This document shows, one piece after another, positions 1 through 14,519 of a stretch of DNA of 64,000 nt. The position numbers and the translations under genes were made by a program. The stretch comes from Certhia americana (taxonomy: Eukaryota > Chordata > Aves > Passeriformes > Certhiidae), in assembly GCA_018697195.1 (NCBI GenBank), contig CM031866.1, forward strand, positions 5,157,418 to 5,221,417, given 5' to 3'. The notes below the pieces were generated by a model. That model was not told the origin of the DNA and searched no databases. It saw nothing but the letters and a program-made list of their open reading frames with translations. Position 1 is the stretch's first letter, and each line of letters begins with the position of its first letter.

Positions 1-2635
1 CCAATGACACAACTAAGGGGTTGGAAAGGTGTGCCAGAATGTCTCAGTGCTCAGGCTGTTAATTACATTTTCATAAGAAAAACAAACAAACAAATCCATC
101 CTGATACCAAAAAAAAATCTCAGAATGTGGTCTGCAAAACTTGAGAGGGGGGCGGGGGGTGTTAAGAAGCGAAGAAATCATCATGCTGTCACCATCCAAC
201 TCCACAGCAAACCTGTACCATATCAAATGTGAACATCTGGCCATCCAGCTTTAGAAACAATAGAAAAGAACAGGACTGGAAAAGACAGACAATGCAAAAC
301 ATGGAAACTAGAAATATAGAATGGAAATGTGGAAGGAGAGAATCACTACTTTGGGAGCTCAAGATGAAGACAAAAGATGACCAAATTGTGTGGAAGAAAT
401 GAACAAAACATTACTATTCTCTCCGGGCTTGTGGGTACCCAGGCAGAAGCTGTAAAAGAAATCTAAAAAGAAGAATTTAGTTTCTTGAACTTGCTGCTGC
501 AAGATATTGCAAGGCCTGAAATAAAAATCAGCCTAAAATCAGGTTAGATGAATTTGGAAAGCACAGACTCCCTTAATATGGCAATGGTCCAGATGGAGCC
601 TCCAAAACCAAACCACTGAACAGCCAGAACTGGTTTCAAATACCCAGGAGAGGATCATCCTTGTGTTTTTCCACACTTAAACATTTGTTGCTGGTTACTC
701 TGTGAGACAGGGCACAGGACAAGAGGGACTCTGGCCACAGCTGTCCCCAGGTTTAATGCAGCACAGAAATCCCATAACTACTGCCAGTAACGATGGCACA
801 AACAGGTGTGTGTGAGGAAGGGCAGTTCAGAGGCACCACAGAAAGATGGAGACAAACTTCCCTCAATTGAAAGGAATAAAATCACCATTTAATTACTTCT
901 TTGCAGTTGATGCTGTCCAGAGCGGAAAAAAAAAAAGCCAAGATGAGCCAAGAATCTATGACTGCTTTTCCACAAAACACAGCAGCTTCTGTGGATTCAG
1001 CAAAATATACTGCCCTTTCTCTTTAAACTTAGCAAGGAAAGTGTAAGCCTTCAAACCAAGAACAGAGGTCTGGACCCAACTAATAAATCCCACTAGTATA
1101 CACAGATGAAGGGTAGGTAGCTATGTAACTCTATTTTACTTTTCATTGCAATCAATTTCCTTTTCTAATTTTTCATGTGAAAAAACAAAGACAGAAGGTC
1201 AATACTGCATAAAAAGTCTTACTTCTCTTGGTTTTCTCTCCTGAGAACAGTGATGCTACTAATGCACCATGAATTTCATAAGAATGACTCATTATCTAAG
1301 TAATGAAAGATTAAGTTTTTCTTCCCCCTCCCTAAATTTCTGCAAGAGAGGGTTTTTCAGGAGGGTGATCAGAGTGACTCATTGCGGAGGGCACAGGGGC
1401 CACAGCTGGACATGCAGCGTTCCATCTTTGAAACCCCTTCCAGGTGCTTTGCAGTGCTGTGCAATGATAAATGGCAGATTAGCATCTGACATGCTAGAGG
1501 AGAGCTTGTAATTACCAGCAAAGCGGAAAGGCAGAAGCAAATAATTGCCTCCCTTCCAGGAGACAAACATTAGACAGGTTTATTGAGCCATGTTTCTTGG
1601 GGTGGCAGTGGCCCCCTTCCACACCTCCTGTAAACCCTTCTTCAATTTCCCCCATGCTGGGGCCACTCCAAAGCCAAAAGATAAACTCTCACAGGAGCAG
1701 GGAAAGAACAGTAAGAGGAATAAAACCTGGATCCAGGCTACAGAGTAATAAATATTTATTGCCTTTGCTTTCTGCACATTGTGGAAACAGATGCAAAATG
1801 AAGTTCAGTGGCTAGTGGGAAGCGAGCCAAACCCAGCTTTGCTGCTGCTGCTGCAAACAAGCAGAATCACAGGAACAGCTCCTGGTTACCTTGCTAGTGG
1901 TGCAGAATTTGTCTGTCCATCCAGGACCTCCTAATTTCCAACATCCCTGTTCCACTCCACATGTCCCAGTCCACCCCAGTCCCACATGCTTGGGAACAGC
2001 AGATCCCTTTGCCAGGCAAGACAACACACTGACAAGTGGCCCTCTGAAGCAGGATGTGGCTGCTTAGTCCTTAAGTATTGCAAAGACACAGTGGCTGTTG
2101 CTGCTTTGTCAGGAAGCCAAAATTTTAACAGTTTCTTTTGTCTGAGGCCCAAACATCAGCTCCTCTTCTCATGTGATGAGAACCTCTCTTTGTACCTTCA
2201 CTCAGCATTTTCAAGGGAGCCTGTTACATTCTCTCAGACCTTTTTCAGCCCAACTGTGTGCTCAGGAAACTGTCTGTTCTCTTGTTGCACTGCAAGAAGC
2301 ATGTGAATACTACAAAAAGCCACACAGAAAAAACCGCAACTGCGTTTTGTTTGCTGGCTTTCATATTTTTTCCTAGATTAAAGCCAAGTCCCACCATCCA
2401 ACATGCAGCTAAAAAAAGAAAGGCAACTACAATACATATTGGGAAGTGCCTAAGGACGAAACGATGTCACAAAGTTTAAATATAATAATTCCCAAATCAA
2501 ACTTGTCTCATATTCAGCAACATGGCTTCAGAGAGATGGGTTGGAGTCTTAATTTCCATCCTTTCTTAGTGGACTTTGGTTCTTCTGTGCAGTCACTTCA
2601 AAAATACCACTTCCATCTAAGATCTTAAGTTCTTA

Positions 2636-2745
2636 AGGTTCCTACCTCATGGGGTGACACAGAGGCACAAACGGATATTTCCAGTTATTTAGCTGATGAT
2701 GTATTAGGCAGGGATTGAATCTGGAGAACTCTTTGCAATCAGCTC
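2636..2745 (-). repeat. MIR / CORE-SINE-like relic
   Basis: On the + strand, acacagaggcac is followed at the expected spacing by a decayed stretch and then ggcagggattgaatctggag, the reverse complement of the MIR core region. Identification is by eye and uncertain. Confidence 0.4.
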
Positions 2746-5714
2746 AGGCATTGAGCATCAACAGTGTGGTGAAGCTCAGGCAAACCTCACAAAACAGACA
2801 GGGTGAGGGAGAAGAATCCTTCTCCTGAGTGGGCATTCTAAACAGTCTCACTAAGAGACCATCAGGGAACAAGAATTTTGTTCCCAGGACATGATGTTTC
2901 CTCAAAGCAAGAACAGGTGGGGAGAAAAAACAGGCTATCTATAAATTGTTCAGGGTGCATTCCTCTCCTTAAATAAATAACTGAAGCACACCACAGGTTA
3001 CCAGAGGACATCAGAGAAGCATGAAATGTAAAAGCAGCTCAAGGAAAGAGAGAAAAACCTGGGGCAGGGCTTGGCAGTGCAGACACCAAGCAGGTCTTTG
3101 CGCTGGAGAGGGGGAAAAGCTGAACACGCTGACTTATAAAAGTGTGCAGGTACCATGGGAGCAGCAGGTGAGACAGGTCAGTGCAGATTCACATGCTCAC
3201 AAGAGGCCTCTGCAAACAGCAGCACCTGCCAGACGGAGGGAGCTGCTGCTCTGTCCTCATGTACACTCTGCCCACTGCTTCCTAATGCAGTTTGGCTATT
3301 TTTTTTTTTTTCCTCCTCCATGTCTGTAACGTCTCCAGTTGATTTAAAAAGCTATTTTCTTTTTGTGGAAATATGAAAGCCCTCCATTATTCAGCACTTA
3401 TTCCACATGGATGAAGGTCGACGGCCTCCTTAAAGAGCTTTCCTGCCGTGTGTAACATTAACAGCTGCACCAAGATGAAATTAATTTCATTTTCCGAGAT
3501 CTTACTTTTGACACTGAACAAAGTGCGTGGGATGGGAGGAACAGCAGTAACAATTCCTTGCATGACTCATGGGGAATTACACCTCAGGCACCAGGACCAA
3601 AGCCCACAGACCACTTCTGCCCTCTCCTCCAGGGCATGCAAAGGACACTGGGGTGAACCGGTCAGCCCCAAATCCCAAACTCCTGAAAACTTCTAAATCA
3701 CAGCCAGGACCCTTCTGTGAGTGATATTCACAACATGTGAGCATATTGGCAGAAGACTTGAGCAAGTCTTAAAAATGCTTAGGAGCTTAATGAGGTTGCA
3801 AGGTAAGAAAGTACTTCAGTCATTAAAAATAAAACACAAGAAACAAACTGTCCACTTAGAAGAGGTGAAAATGAGAATAAATTGCAGTGATTGGTATCAG
3901 GTACTTCTGCTCTCACTAAGTTGCCATTTCCCATTCATTATATGCCAGGTCTCAAGGGCTGAGTCCTAAAAGCTGCATCTCTGTTGACTATATGCAAGAA
4001 AAACTAAGAAGGGCTGACCATCAATCACATCCCCCCAACAGAGGTCTCATTGCAATGGTAACAGCATTCAGAGCCTGTGTGAGCCCTCTGCCAAACCAAT
4101 CCAGCTTTAATCCTTTAAACAACTGGTCTTCTGAATCTGGATGGTTCTGACTGAGCAAGACATGGTGACACCACCAGGTCTGCTGGGCGTCCTGGTGGGA
4201 TGGGACATCCCCCATTAGTCATCCCCAGCCAGAAAAGCACAGAGCCAGACCCTTACTCAGGAACACCTCTCCAGGAAGGCAAAGACAAAACCACCAAGCC
4301 TATGAGGCTGAACACAAAACACACCCAGGGTGAAAAAGGAGAGAGTTTGGCAGCAGGGAGCTGCAAAAGAAAAAAGACTGAGCCAAAGCAACGTAAAGAT
4401 TAAGAGGAAGGTGGAGATTAAGCACTGTTGTGACCTGCCCGTTTTACTACGAATAAAGAAAGGGTACAAGGAAATACAACACCAGTGCCCTGCTTCGTGC
4501 TGTGCTGACCTGCCCCTGCTTAGGCCACCAGCATCAGATGGTATGAACAGCCCAAAGGAGATCTGCCATCATGGTGTAGAAATCATATACCATTTAGAAA
4601 CCCTGGAATTAAATTGACTTTGCAATTCAACAGCAAGCACAGAAGGAAGCTAAATAAAAAGCCAGTGGGTTAAAAGTCAGGATCTCCCTCAGTGCTGGGA
4701 ACACAGTTTGATTTTAGCTGTGCTGCACAGCTCGAAGACTAAAGCTTAAGCCGTGATGTTAAGGCTCATACGGCTGAGAAGATATTGGCATTTGGGCAGA
4801 CGTCAGCAATTCTCTCAAGCGAGTTACAGACACCAAGGGCTGGAAAGTCAGAAGCATTTCTGCTGTGTAAAACGTGACATGCCAAGATATTTATTCTGTT
4901 GCAAATGATGCTCCACATGAACCTTGAAAGATTGAGCTTCTTGCATGTGAAAAATAAGATACCCCATCCTCCACACACACATACACACAGGTTTTGGCCC
5001 AGGTACACTGATGCTCCTGCCGTCTGCTCCCCCAGTCTGCTCCCTCACAGAGCATTTGGGACTTGCACAAGATCCCAAATTCCTTGCACCATGTGGCTCC
5101 AGGAAGAAAAATTATAGGAAAATGCCTCTACATTAGTTATAATAAGGCTTGTGAGCACAGACTGGGTGATGAGTGCATTCTACTAGCGCTGAATACAAAT
5201 CAGAGGCAACATACAACCACGGATCGCCTGGTAAGTGATCAGCTCCTGTTGGCACTCCCTGGAAAGGGCTTCTCGCTTCTGGAAGGGCACATGGAAGAAG
5301 CAGGACGGGAGAAGGGCAGCCCAGGACACACTGCCCACTGCAGAGCTCCCAGCAGGAATGCTGCCAGTTCCCACGGCCGGCGAGACCGCAGCCCACAGCA
5401 GCATCAGGGACCTGGGCACGCCTGGCCTTTTAACCTCACTGAAAATAACAGGCTTTGTAGCTCATGGCCAAATATTAAATGTCACTTTCATACTAATTTT
5501 CAAGCTTGGACACAAGTGTTTGTTTTTCAGGGAACGCTCCAGAAAGCCTCTGCCTTCTGCACTGATGGGTACAGCCAAGATCTCGAAAACAATCCACCAG
5601 AACTGATGAGACTTGTTTTTTCTACTTACAAAATTATTGTATCAGTGATTTTTCTGAATATAAAAGGTTACAGTTAAAACTTGGGATAATGAAAGCAGAA
5701 GTTGAACTTTCTTT

Positions 5715-5729
5715 AAAAAAAAAAAAAAA
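5715..5729 (+). repeat. Poly(A) homopolymer (15 A)
   Basis: Uninterrupted A-run in intron 2. Other + strand A-runs of 11-14 bases in the gene body are at 926-936, 12723-12736, 20633-20645, 22836-22846, 24750-24761 and 27581-27591. Confidence 0.95.
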
Positions 5730-8700
5730 CTAACCCAGAATGTTGCAATTACTTTTGCCACACAAAAAGCCTACTAAAGGCATTCCTCTACTCAGAAATT
5801 AATATTCAAATTAAATATTTGACTAGTTAGATTCAGTTTTTTGCAAGGCTTGTTTTATTGAGTTTTCTTCCTTTCTTAAATGAACTCCCTCCAATTTGCT
5901 GCTACGAAACTCTGTAACAGTGGAAAAAAAGGGAGCCAGCATATCCTGTTAAGGTTTAGATCAGGTCCAGCTGCATAAGAAGCATAGATAAACAGGAGGG
6001 AGGAACTCAGCCAACAGGATTTTGGGCCTATGGGATGGATGTCATATGTTTGAGAAACACTTCTTGCCTTCTTGCCATGATTCTGGATACCACACAAGGC
6101 AAAAGATAAAGGCACAGCTCCTGCCCCATGTGCTCAGGCTGCAAGAACACAATCACTATTACCTCCACTGCATGTTAAGCTCTGTGTCACTCTTGAAGTT
6201 GGTTAGGACCCGAAGGCACTGATGAATCTTCCGTTTATCAATTATTTTTTTCTGCTCCCTGAAGAAATTACACTAAAAATAAAAAAGAACATTTTAATTT
6301 CCCTTGAAGAAACATGGAAAGTTATCATTCCAATATAACTTTGGCATTCTCATTTTTTTAAAGTAGTCTACAACTTCCCCTGAAGGGATAGTAAACCTGT
6401 TGTCTGTCAGTGGAGATTTACTTGGTTAACAGTTGCATGCAAGTGGAATTAGACCTTCATCACCATTTCTAGAGCATCCTGGGTACATGCACAGCATTGC
6501 AGAAATGAAGAACTGCACTAGACAAATAACAGGTCGCCCATCCAAAAGGGCTTACATTAATTATGTTAATCCAGTAGAGACAGAGGAGTGTGATTAAACA
6601 GTCTCTACTGCCTGGGATTTGGCTGTTATCCAGTGGTAATCCTGCACAATCTGTGTTTGAAGTGTATGTGTAAGGAGTATACTCTAACCTCCTATATTCA
6701 AAATCAAAGCCAGTGACTTGGGTAGACGATGGCATCCCTAGATGCAGGAGCAGTTCCTGGAGAGCAGCATCCCCAGAGATAAGCCCCAAGCTCAGCTCCA
6801 GAGCAGCCAGTCTCTCCCTCGACTATTTGATCCTAAGGGCACTGGGGACTTGAACTTAGGCAGTAACTACAATTAAACCCCAAAAGCCTCATTAAGGAAT
6901 AGCAGAAGGAGATGCCAGAAACAAACCTGGTGCCAAACCCTAACATGCAGCTGTTTCCTATGCACCTGATAGGGGAAGAAGACTCAGCTACATGGATCCT
7001 CCATGCAGTCACTCCAGGTTTGATTTGAGCTCTCTCTCCCAGAGAAGGGAATCTCTCTACAGGAGGTGGCTCATCCTCCTGCTGCACAGAGTCTGTTAAA
7101 TAAAAATTACAGTGTCACCTCCAAATCTCCCCCTTCTTTCAGCAGTAACACAATGGTTATGAACACAACTGGCTGAAAAGGGGATACCAATTCCTGTGCA
7201 AAAACACAGCCTGGGGCTGAAGTGGAGCTACAACACACAGCCTCCATCAGATCATGTTCGTGACCAGCAGAAAAGGAGAGGTCTCTTCAGGCAACTGAAG
7301 CCACTTTGTGCTGAACAGACAGGCTGTGACTAAGATGCCCTGGGCTGGAGGCTGGTCTGTACTGGACCTCCTGCTTCTCTTCCAGTGCCTCCTGCAGAAG
7401 GCCACAGGTTAGACAAGGAGCAGAAGGTGCAGACTCTGCAGAATTAAGCCTGTGCCAGCTCCCCACAGTAGCAGCACACCAGCCTTGTCCCAGTGATGCC
7501 ACCAAGCACAGTCACTGTCCCCAGAGACTCTGATGGTGGCACATGGTGGTGTCACTGATGGTGGCACAGGAGACAGCCCTGACTCTGCTCCCGCAGCAAA
7601 AGGTTATCTCAGCTTCTGGCCCAGCTGGCAGCAGACCCTGGACACTGCTGTGAGGACCCTGCTGATATACTATCCACCTGCTGTAACCAGAGCACAGCTT
7701 ATTTATTCACTCTGTCTCTGGCAGGCTGCCTCCCACCCAGAGCCATCTCCAGGGAGAAGAAGCAAAAGCCCCGAGTCAGTGCTCACAGGCATGGGGAGCT
7801 CTGCCTAACCCACGGAGGAACTTTCTCCAGCCTGTTCAGTCCTGAACATCACCTTTGGCAAGCAGGCAGCAGTTCTGTGCTACCTAGCACAGCTCCAGAG
7901 GGAAGCTGGCAGCAAAAACAATGAATCATCTGCTGAACTTTAACTCATGACAGCGTGAGCGTGGACTCTGCTGTGCTAGATAAAGCTCTGAAGGCTGTGA
8001 GGAGCAGAACCTGAGGCACAGCTTCTGGGATGTCAAGTGGGAAAGGTCTGCTTCCCGAACATCAAACCCCATTTCTACACTTGCAGCTGAAGGAAGAAAA
8101 TCCTTCAATCTAAAGAGATCCCCTTTCAAGACTCTCAGAACAAAGGTTGAGCTCCCAACCCTGCTTTTTCCCCAAAATGACAAGTGAAAATGCAGGTCTG
8201 GAGAAACTTCCAAGTCTCAGAAAACTGAGGTAGTAACTTCAACACAGACACTCACAGAAGATGATAAATATGTCTACAAGCTATTTCTAAATTCTCAGTT
8301 TCATTTGCCAATTGAGATGCTACAGACAGCAAGTAATTTCTCTGTCTCAGCAGGGGAGACAGGACAGAAATCTGTAGACAGTGCGAAGAAATGCTGCTCA
8401 GGCAGGAATCAAAGAGTCAATCCTTGTGAAGTGCCTGAATAACAAAGTGCAGAGTACTGTTACACAAGTCTAGTTTGCAATATTTCTTTCGTATTATAGT
8501 AGAAAAACTCACTCATACAAGCAGGGAATAATGTCAAAATGTACCTATTCTACTACCAACTTCGTGATGGATAAACTTACTGCAATCATAAAACCCCCAA
8601 ACTTACGGGTTTGCTGTACCTGTCACTCCCACAACCTCAACGCAAAGTGCTCTTTAATGATCTGCTGACAACTCACTTGTTCAAGGTTTGCATTTAGTTT

Positions 8701-9006
8701 GAAAAGCTCAACGTCCCCAGCATGAAAAACAACAATGTTTTCCTTGGGTCAGCAAAACAGGGCAAATGCAGCTTTTATTTTTCACCCTAACCCTAGCTGG
8801 GAGAGGCATGGCTCACATTCAAAGGCACAAGTACTCTCTGCCACACGGCTGGGAATGAGTTTTGCTCTGTAGCTCTGTAACATCATCCAATTCTCAGTTG
8901 GAGGTTTTCCAGTTAATAAAACGGCCATATGGGGCATTAAAAAAAACAAACCCAAAAAAACCAAAAGCATTTCCTTCCTCTGCAACCTTCAGTCTCAAAA
9001 ATCCCC

Positions 9007-9036
9007 AAAAAAAAAAAAAAAAAAAAAAGAAAAAAA
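9007..9036 (+). repeat. Poly(A) homopolymer, 22 A then 7 A
   Basis: A run of 22 A, one G, then seven A. It is the longest homopolymer in the window and lies in intron 2, so it reads as poly(U) in the SLCO3A1 transcript. No target-site duplication or element body was recognised next to it. Confidence 0.95.
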
Positions 9037-10725
9037 GACAGCCAAGAAGTAAAGCAGCAGCCAGTGGTACTCCTGAAATTCAAGAGCTTCTCTTTTTCTT
9101 CTTACAACCCTTTTACCCAGCAAAAGCACTATCAGCACCTTTGATCGGTGTGCTGCGGGCAGAAGACAAATAATGATGGGTTGGAGGCAGCAATTAGCAT
9201 CTTCAGTAAACACTGGATCTCTCTCTGGGAACTAGGCTTCTGGCACACTCCCTTCTGCTCCTGACACCACCCACACTCATCATCAAAACACACTGTTTAT
9301 TCACAGAACACGCTTGGCTTTGCGAGAGAACAGAGACTGTGAGCACCCTGTGGTCTAGGAGGAGGCACACACCAATACCTTCGAGAGCCATGCAATAGTT
9401 GTGACCCAGAAAGGCAACGTTTAGCACGGATTCCACCCAGACACCTGAGCCCCAGGTGGGTGTCGGTTATTTTAAGAGCCTGAATTTTAATAAAAAATGG
9501 AGTCTTTGGAGGTGAGGATCCATGTTTCTGTAGACTTAATGGAGATGGCCCATACCATGTTTCTCCTGTATTGGCTGATCTGTCCTAACTGTGGTTGCTT
9601 CAATACCTGCCCAATTCCCCCTGCCCCGCCAGCTTTAATATGCTGCTGCTCACATCAACACTCCACCTTCCTTTCACCACCATCCTTATTCTTCCCTCTG
9701 ATGAATGCAGCCTTCACTCAAGCAGATTTCCCAAATCCTTACCCCATCCTAAGCCACCTCCAACAGCTCCCCAATGCACTGTAGATTCAATTTCCAATTG
9801 CCTTCCTGGGCTGCAGTAAGCAGCAAGGACTTTCTCGAGCATATCCTTATCCAGCCTTACACCTCCTTACTTGCCTCCTCCTTCCTTTCCTCTGCTCCTC
9901 TGGCTCAGTTCTAGAATTTATTGCCCCTCCAGGGCTAATAAAACCCGAACTTGCTGATTTTAAGACACAGAGCAAGTCTCATCTGTTTACTCAGACTTGG
10001 AATACCACAGGACAGTGAGACTAATTTATCCAGAAAGCTTCACTCAGCTGCTCTCATCTCCACATTACCACAGTTCTGGGAGGGTGCAGAATGTGAGATG
10101 AACTCAGGGAGTGACATGTGGGAGCATTTTACACAGCAATGCTGGAGAGCAGCACAGCTGTATTTTCACTTCCCTTGTTTATCTGAAATTTTCACTTCAA
10201 CAGGTCTTTTATGCACGAGCAAAACCCATTTAAGATTGTATTTTTCACCTAATGGAATTGTCTGTCCTGATTTTTGCCAGCTGTGCTAGCCTGTGTCTTA
10301 TCTCCCCTGCCCCAGTGCATTTTCTCAACAGTCCAAGGAATTTCATGTGCACTCCTATCTGTAGTGGGATGTTGCAAGACCAGGGCAATGGCACAATTGC
10401 TAATTAAGCAGATTTTTGACAGGCAGATGCCACTTCTTAGATATCTTTACTCCAAGAGAAGTTTTGTGCCAACTTCACCACCTTAAAGCCCAAATACTAA
10501 ACATCCAATCAAGAAAGCAACAATCTTGGGAAGAAAAATGCACCACCTAACTCAGTGATGAGAAAAGCCACAGGGGACTGTGGAATTTGCTACCATTTTT
10601 GTTGTGCAGGCTGTAAGTGAGCTGCAAAGCTGACTGGACAGGTCTGTGTTGCTGGCTCCTGGGAAGGAGTTACAGGAGAGTGTCTGACTGTCCTCAAAAT
10701 GCTTCTTGCAGCTCACCAACCACTG

Positions 10726-10990
10726 TCACAGGATGGTTTGTGCTGGAAGGGACCTTAAATTCCAACGCACCTTCCACTAGACCAGGTTGCTCAGAGCCCC
10801 ATTCAGCCTGGCCCTGAAGACTTCCAGGGACTGGGCATCCACCAGCTCCCTGTGCAACCCGTTCCAGTGCCTCACCACCCTCACAGTCAAGTATTTTCCT
10901 TAAGATCTAATCTAAACCTCCTCTCAGTCTGAAGCCATTTGCCCTTGTCCTGTCCCTACATGCACTTGTAAATAGTCTTTCTCCACTATG
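10726..10990 (-). mobile_element. CR1 LINE 3'-end fragment
   Basis: The + strand shows the reverse complement of the typical bird CR1 tail: ggatggtttg then ggaagggacc, followed by the segments around accaggttgctcagagcccc, the gttccagtgcctcaccaccc region and the ccttgtcctgtccctaca block, in the usual order. It therefore lies on the minus strand, the same sense as SLCO3A1. It is 5'-truncated, as most CR1 copies are, and moderately diverged. Confidence 0.9.
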
Positions 10991-11195
10991 CAAAGACAGC
11001 ATTGGTCTCAATTTAATCATCCAGCTCTTCAAGGCAAGTTAAACACAGTCTGCAGAGGTGGAGCAGACTAGTGCTGGCAGACAGAAAGCCAGGATCTGTA
11101 ACCCCTCTGACACTGAAAAGAAAGGAATGTTTGCACCCATGGAAGATACATTGCTTTGCAGGAATGAAGTGAAATGCTTTAGTTCTCAGAGCAAA

Positions 11196-11290
11196 TGCAG
11201 AGCACTGGAGTCAGAATTCCTGGGGTCTATTCTCACCCTCTTACTAACTTGTTTTATAACCCTTGAGACATTGCTGAGTAGGAGTATTTG
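11196..11290 (+). repeat. MIR / CORE-SINE-like relic
   Basis: The run gagcactggagtcagaattc, then ctggggtctattctcacc, cttactaacttg and cccttgagacattgc follows the central part of MIR-type SINEs in order and spacing. It is heavily diverged, as expected of an element of that age in a bird. Confidence 0.45.
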
Positions 11291-11825
11291 CTTAACCTAA
11301 GCTTAATTTAAGTTTTTCTCCTACTTATAAATCAAGTACCTCCAGGACTCTAAGCTCCTAATGAGGTGGGGTATACAATTACAGAAGAGACTATTTTCAT
11401 TTGATTTCTCACCAACGCATGAAGCAAAGCAAGGTTTGAAAGGACAAGATGTTATTCTACCAGATCAGGTGACAACTGGGAAACAAAATGTAAATATTCT
11501 TGAGTTTGATTAGTTACACTGGTCAGAACAAGATCCACCAAGTATGAGCATGTGTGTATTAAATAGGTGTTATCTCTTCCTACAAACCTCTTACCTTACC
11601 ACAGAACTGTTACCCAGAACCACTGCACATAATTTAATTTCCTGCAATGCTGCTTCCTGCAATTTACAACACAGCCTGCTTGTCTCCCACCAGTTCCACA
11701 GCAGCACATTTACAGAGGATGTGAAGATGTGCACGGAGATAAAACACAAGTGCAGTAAAGCGTCTGTACACTTGCATTCCAGAAGTGTGAGTTTTTATAC
11801 AAAATAAGGAGGGGGAATACTGAAA

Positions 11826-11846
11826 ACACACACACAGACACACACA
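11826..11846. repeat. (CA)n microsatellite, interrupted
   Basis: CA dinucleotides with one G interruption over about 21 bases in intron 2. A similar short interrupted CA tract is at 4972-4989. Confidence 0.9.
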
Positions 11847-14278
11847 TCCCTACACCACAAAAGCAACAAGTGCCCAGAATGAACAGAAAGCTCAGAGGGA
11901 ACTGACACGTCAGGGCAGTAAAGCACTGATCAGGGCTCAAGACACTTCAGAAGCACTGCCAGGGGACTTCGTAGTTCACTTCTTGCTTTCACTTCTTGCA
12001 GGGTACACCCCTTCAATCTCTAACCCCAGCACACAGTTTACAACTGTCTGCTGAGAAAAATCTCTCTCCAACAAGTCTTATTCTTTTGATGATCAGTCCA
12101 ATTGAATTACGACATCCATATGTTGTAGATGATGGCTAACAAGATAGAGGTGGTTTTTCATCACATGGGTAATTGGTCTCTGCAGAAATTACTAACACAG
12201 CAAAGTTGTCCCAGTTGTCTTTTTCTCCCCTCTAATATTATTTCTTTCAAACTCTAATAAGCAGTACCACTGTCCTGTACAAACAGTTACAGTGGGACTG
12301 GTTTGTCTAACACTGAGGGCAGGAATACACAAAATATCACAGGGGTAAAAGTGAGGTAAGCAGAGGGACACAGAGAGGAAAGAACTGGTGCACAGAGCAT
12401 CTTGCTTTTCTACCAGTTTGAACACTTGAATGTTCACTATTGCTTTGACCTGCTCCTTGTCACAGACACAGCTTTGTTTGGCTGCACTCAAGAGCTTTGA
12501 GGTATTAAGTCAAAAAGCAAAGTCACATGTTGTTAACTTCTATCCAAGGAACTAAATCTCACATTTTAACTGGTTAATAAAGGGCCAGATTTGGATAGTC
12601 TCCTCCACACAAAATCCCTATTACTGAAATCAAAAGGGGGCTTAGCAGGAGCAGGCCTTCCTCTTACGAAAAGCCAAATACCTCATTAGCAGCATAGTTA
12701 ATGGAATGGCTACACCCTGGCCAAAAAAAAAAAAAATCTGATAAAAGACTTGAGTCTTTTCAAAAGAGCAAAGTTCAAAGAAGCAATTTTGAGAGCAGAC
12801 ACCAACTCTGAACCAAACAACCAAATTTTGAGAAAGCAAAGCAAGAGTTTATTCAAAACCAATGAGAAAGTGTGTAGCTTAACAACCCTAGATTTATGCA
12901 AACTTATCATCTATGCAAAACAAATCCATAATGTTACAAACTTTCAACATTCACCAAACCAAGGAAGAGCGTCCACTCCACTGGCTGCTAAGATGACCAC
13001 AAAGGATGCTGAGGAATTTTATTTTTGTTTTACAAGGTACCCATCACTTGTGGCCACACTTTTTCCTCCAGGTTGGTGCATGAGGGGCAATCAGGTAGTA
13101 AGTTAGTGAGGCTGCAGGGATGTCCCCCCACAGCAGCTCTGCCCCAAGTCCCACACTGCTGGGCCATCTCACACCCTCCCTCACAGGAGGGATAGGACAA
13201 GGGATAAAGGTTTTAAACTACTACAGGGTCAATTCCGACTAGATATACAGAAGGAGAGGGCCATGAAACAGTGGCACATGCAATGTTGGTGGTGGACTGC
13301 CCTGCACAGTCCCCAGTGCCCAGCAAAGCCAGGATAAAACCACACTTTAACAGCTTTGGCAGCTGAGTGCTGCCAGGCCCTGTGGGTCAACAGAGCCTCA
13401 CGTCTGTGCCATGGCACTGCTTGGGACTTTGCAACAGCAAACATGTTCAGGAGGTTACTCAAATAGCACTTATTTGGCACCCAAAGGGTGTAAGCATCAG
13501 CCTGCCCAGAACCCAGCACAGACCAGCAGCAACTTCTCCAAAGTGCAAGAAAACTTGGTTGAGCACCTCACCCAGGCACAAGAGAGGCAGATGGGAAAGA
13601 GGGAAAGCAGGAGCTTGTGTGAAAGAGCTCTGCATTCTCCTATACACTCATACAAGCACCTTGTCATGCAGATGAGCGAGTAACACTCAGCCAGTGCCCT
13701 GAATTGTGCTGGCCAAGGGGAAAATTCTGTGCCTTGTCCCACCACAGGAAACAGAGCCCCAGCTGTCCTCAGTGCCAGCCTGTAAACATCTGGACACTCC
13801 TTATGTGCAACTAATTGGGGAGCCTCGGTCAAGTTCCCAGGGGAAGGGCAAAGATTGGCACACACCACTCCTGCTTGTGCCATAAAGGAGGAACAATACA
13901 GCCTTCAGCTTTTGACATGGGCAACTCACCACCTTCCAATCTATTTAATTAATTTTACGGACCTTAGGACTCTGCATATGTGCCATTTAAATGACAAGGG
14001 CACAGCACTAGAGAGGCTGTCCCAGGAATGATGTACTTCACTAGGTTCTCCCAGATGATGACTATCTAAACACACTACAGAAAAAACCCAACACACTCAA
14101 CAAATTGAGTGATTTTCACAAGACATCAGAGTCAGCAAATCCCAAATAAGGGAAAAATCAGCAACAGAGTACAGAGAGACCACAGAGTAACATGGAAACA
14201 GCTCCCACCCTCAATATGCTTTCACACAAAGTCATTTGGTTGGGCCCAAGCTTTATCTACTCAGCTCGTAACAAAAGT

Positions 14279-14295
14279 AAAAAAAAAAAAAAAAA
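14279..14295 (+). repeat. Poly(A) homopolymer (17 A)
   Basis: Uninterrupted A-run in intron 2, poly(U) in the sense transcript. No adjoining retroelement was recognised. Confidence 0.95.
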
Positions 14296-14519
14296 GCTAT
14301 TAGCAGAAGGTTAAGGTAACTGAAACAATTGCTGTAAAATAATGGAGCCCACAGCAGTTACGACTTTGTGCATATATTTATTTAATTGAATAAATACATC
14401 CATTCAGCTACTGCTTTTCACAACAGCCTTCCTGCCTGCAGTAGGAAAGGTTATTCCCATTAATTGATTATTGTTACTGCTCTAATACACCCAACACACT
14501 TGTTTGTGCTTCTATTTAA

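Noticed and set aside
5063..5677. 204-codon + strand open frame in intron 2
   Set aside because: No recognisable domain, no codon or splice support, and it overlaps other chance frames; consistent with a random long frame in a large window.
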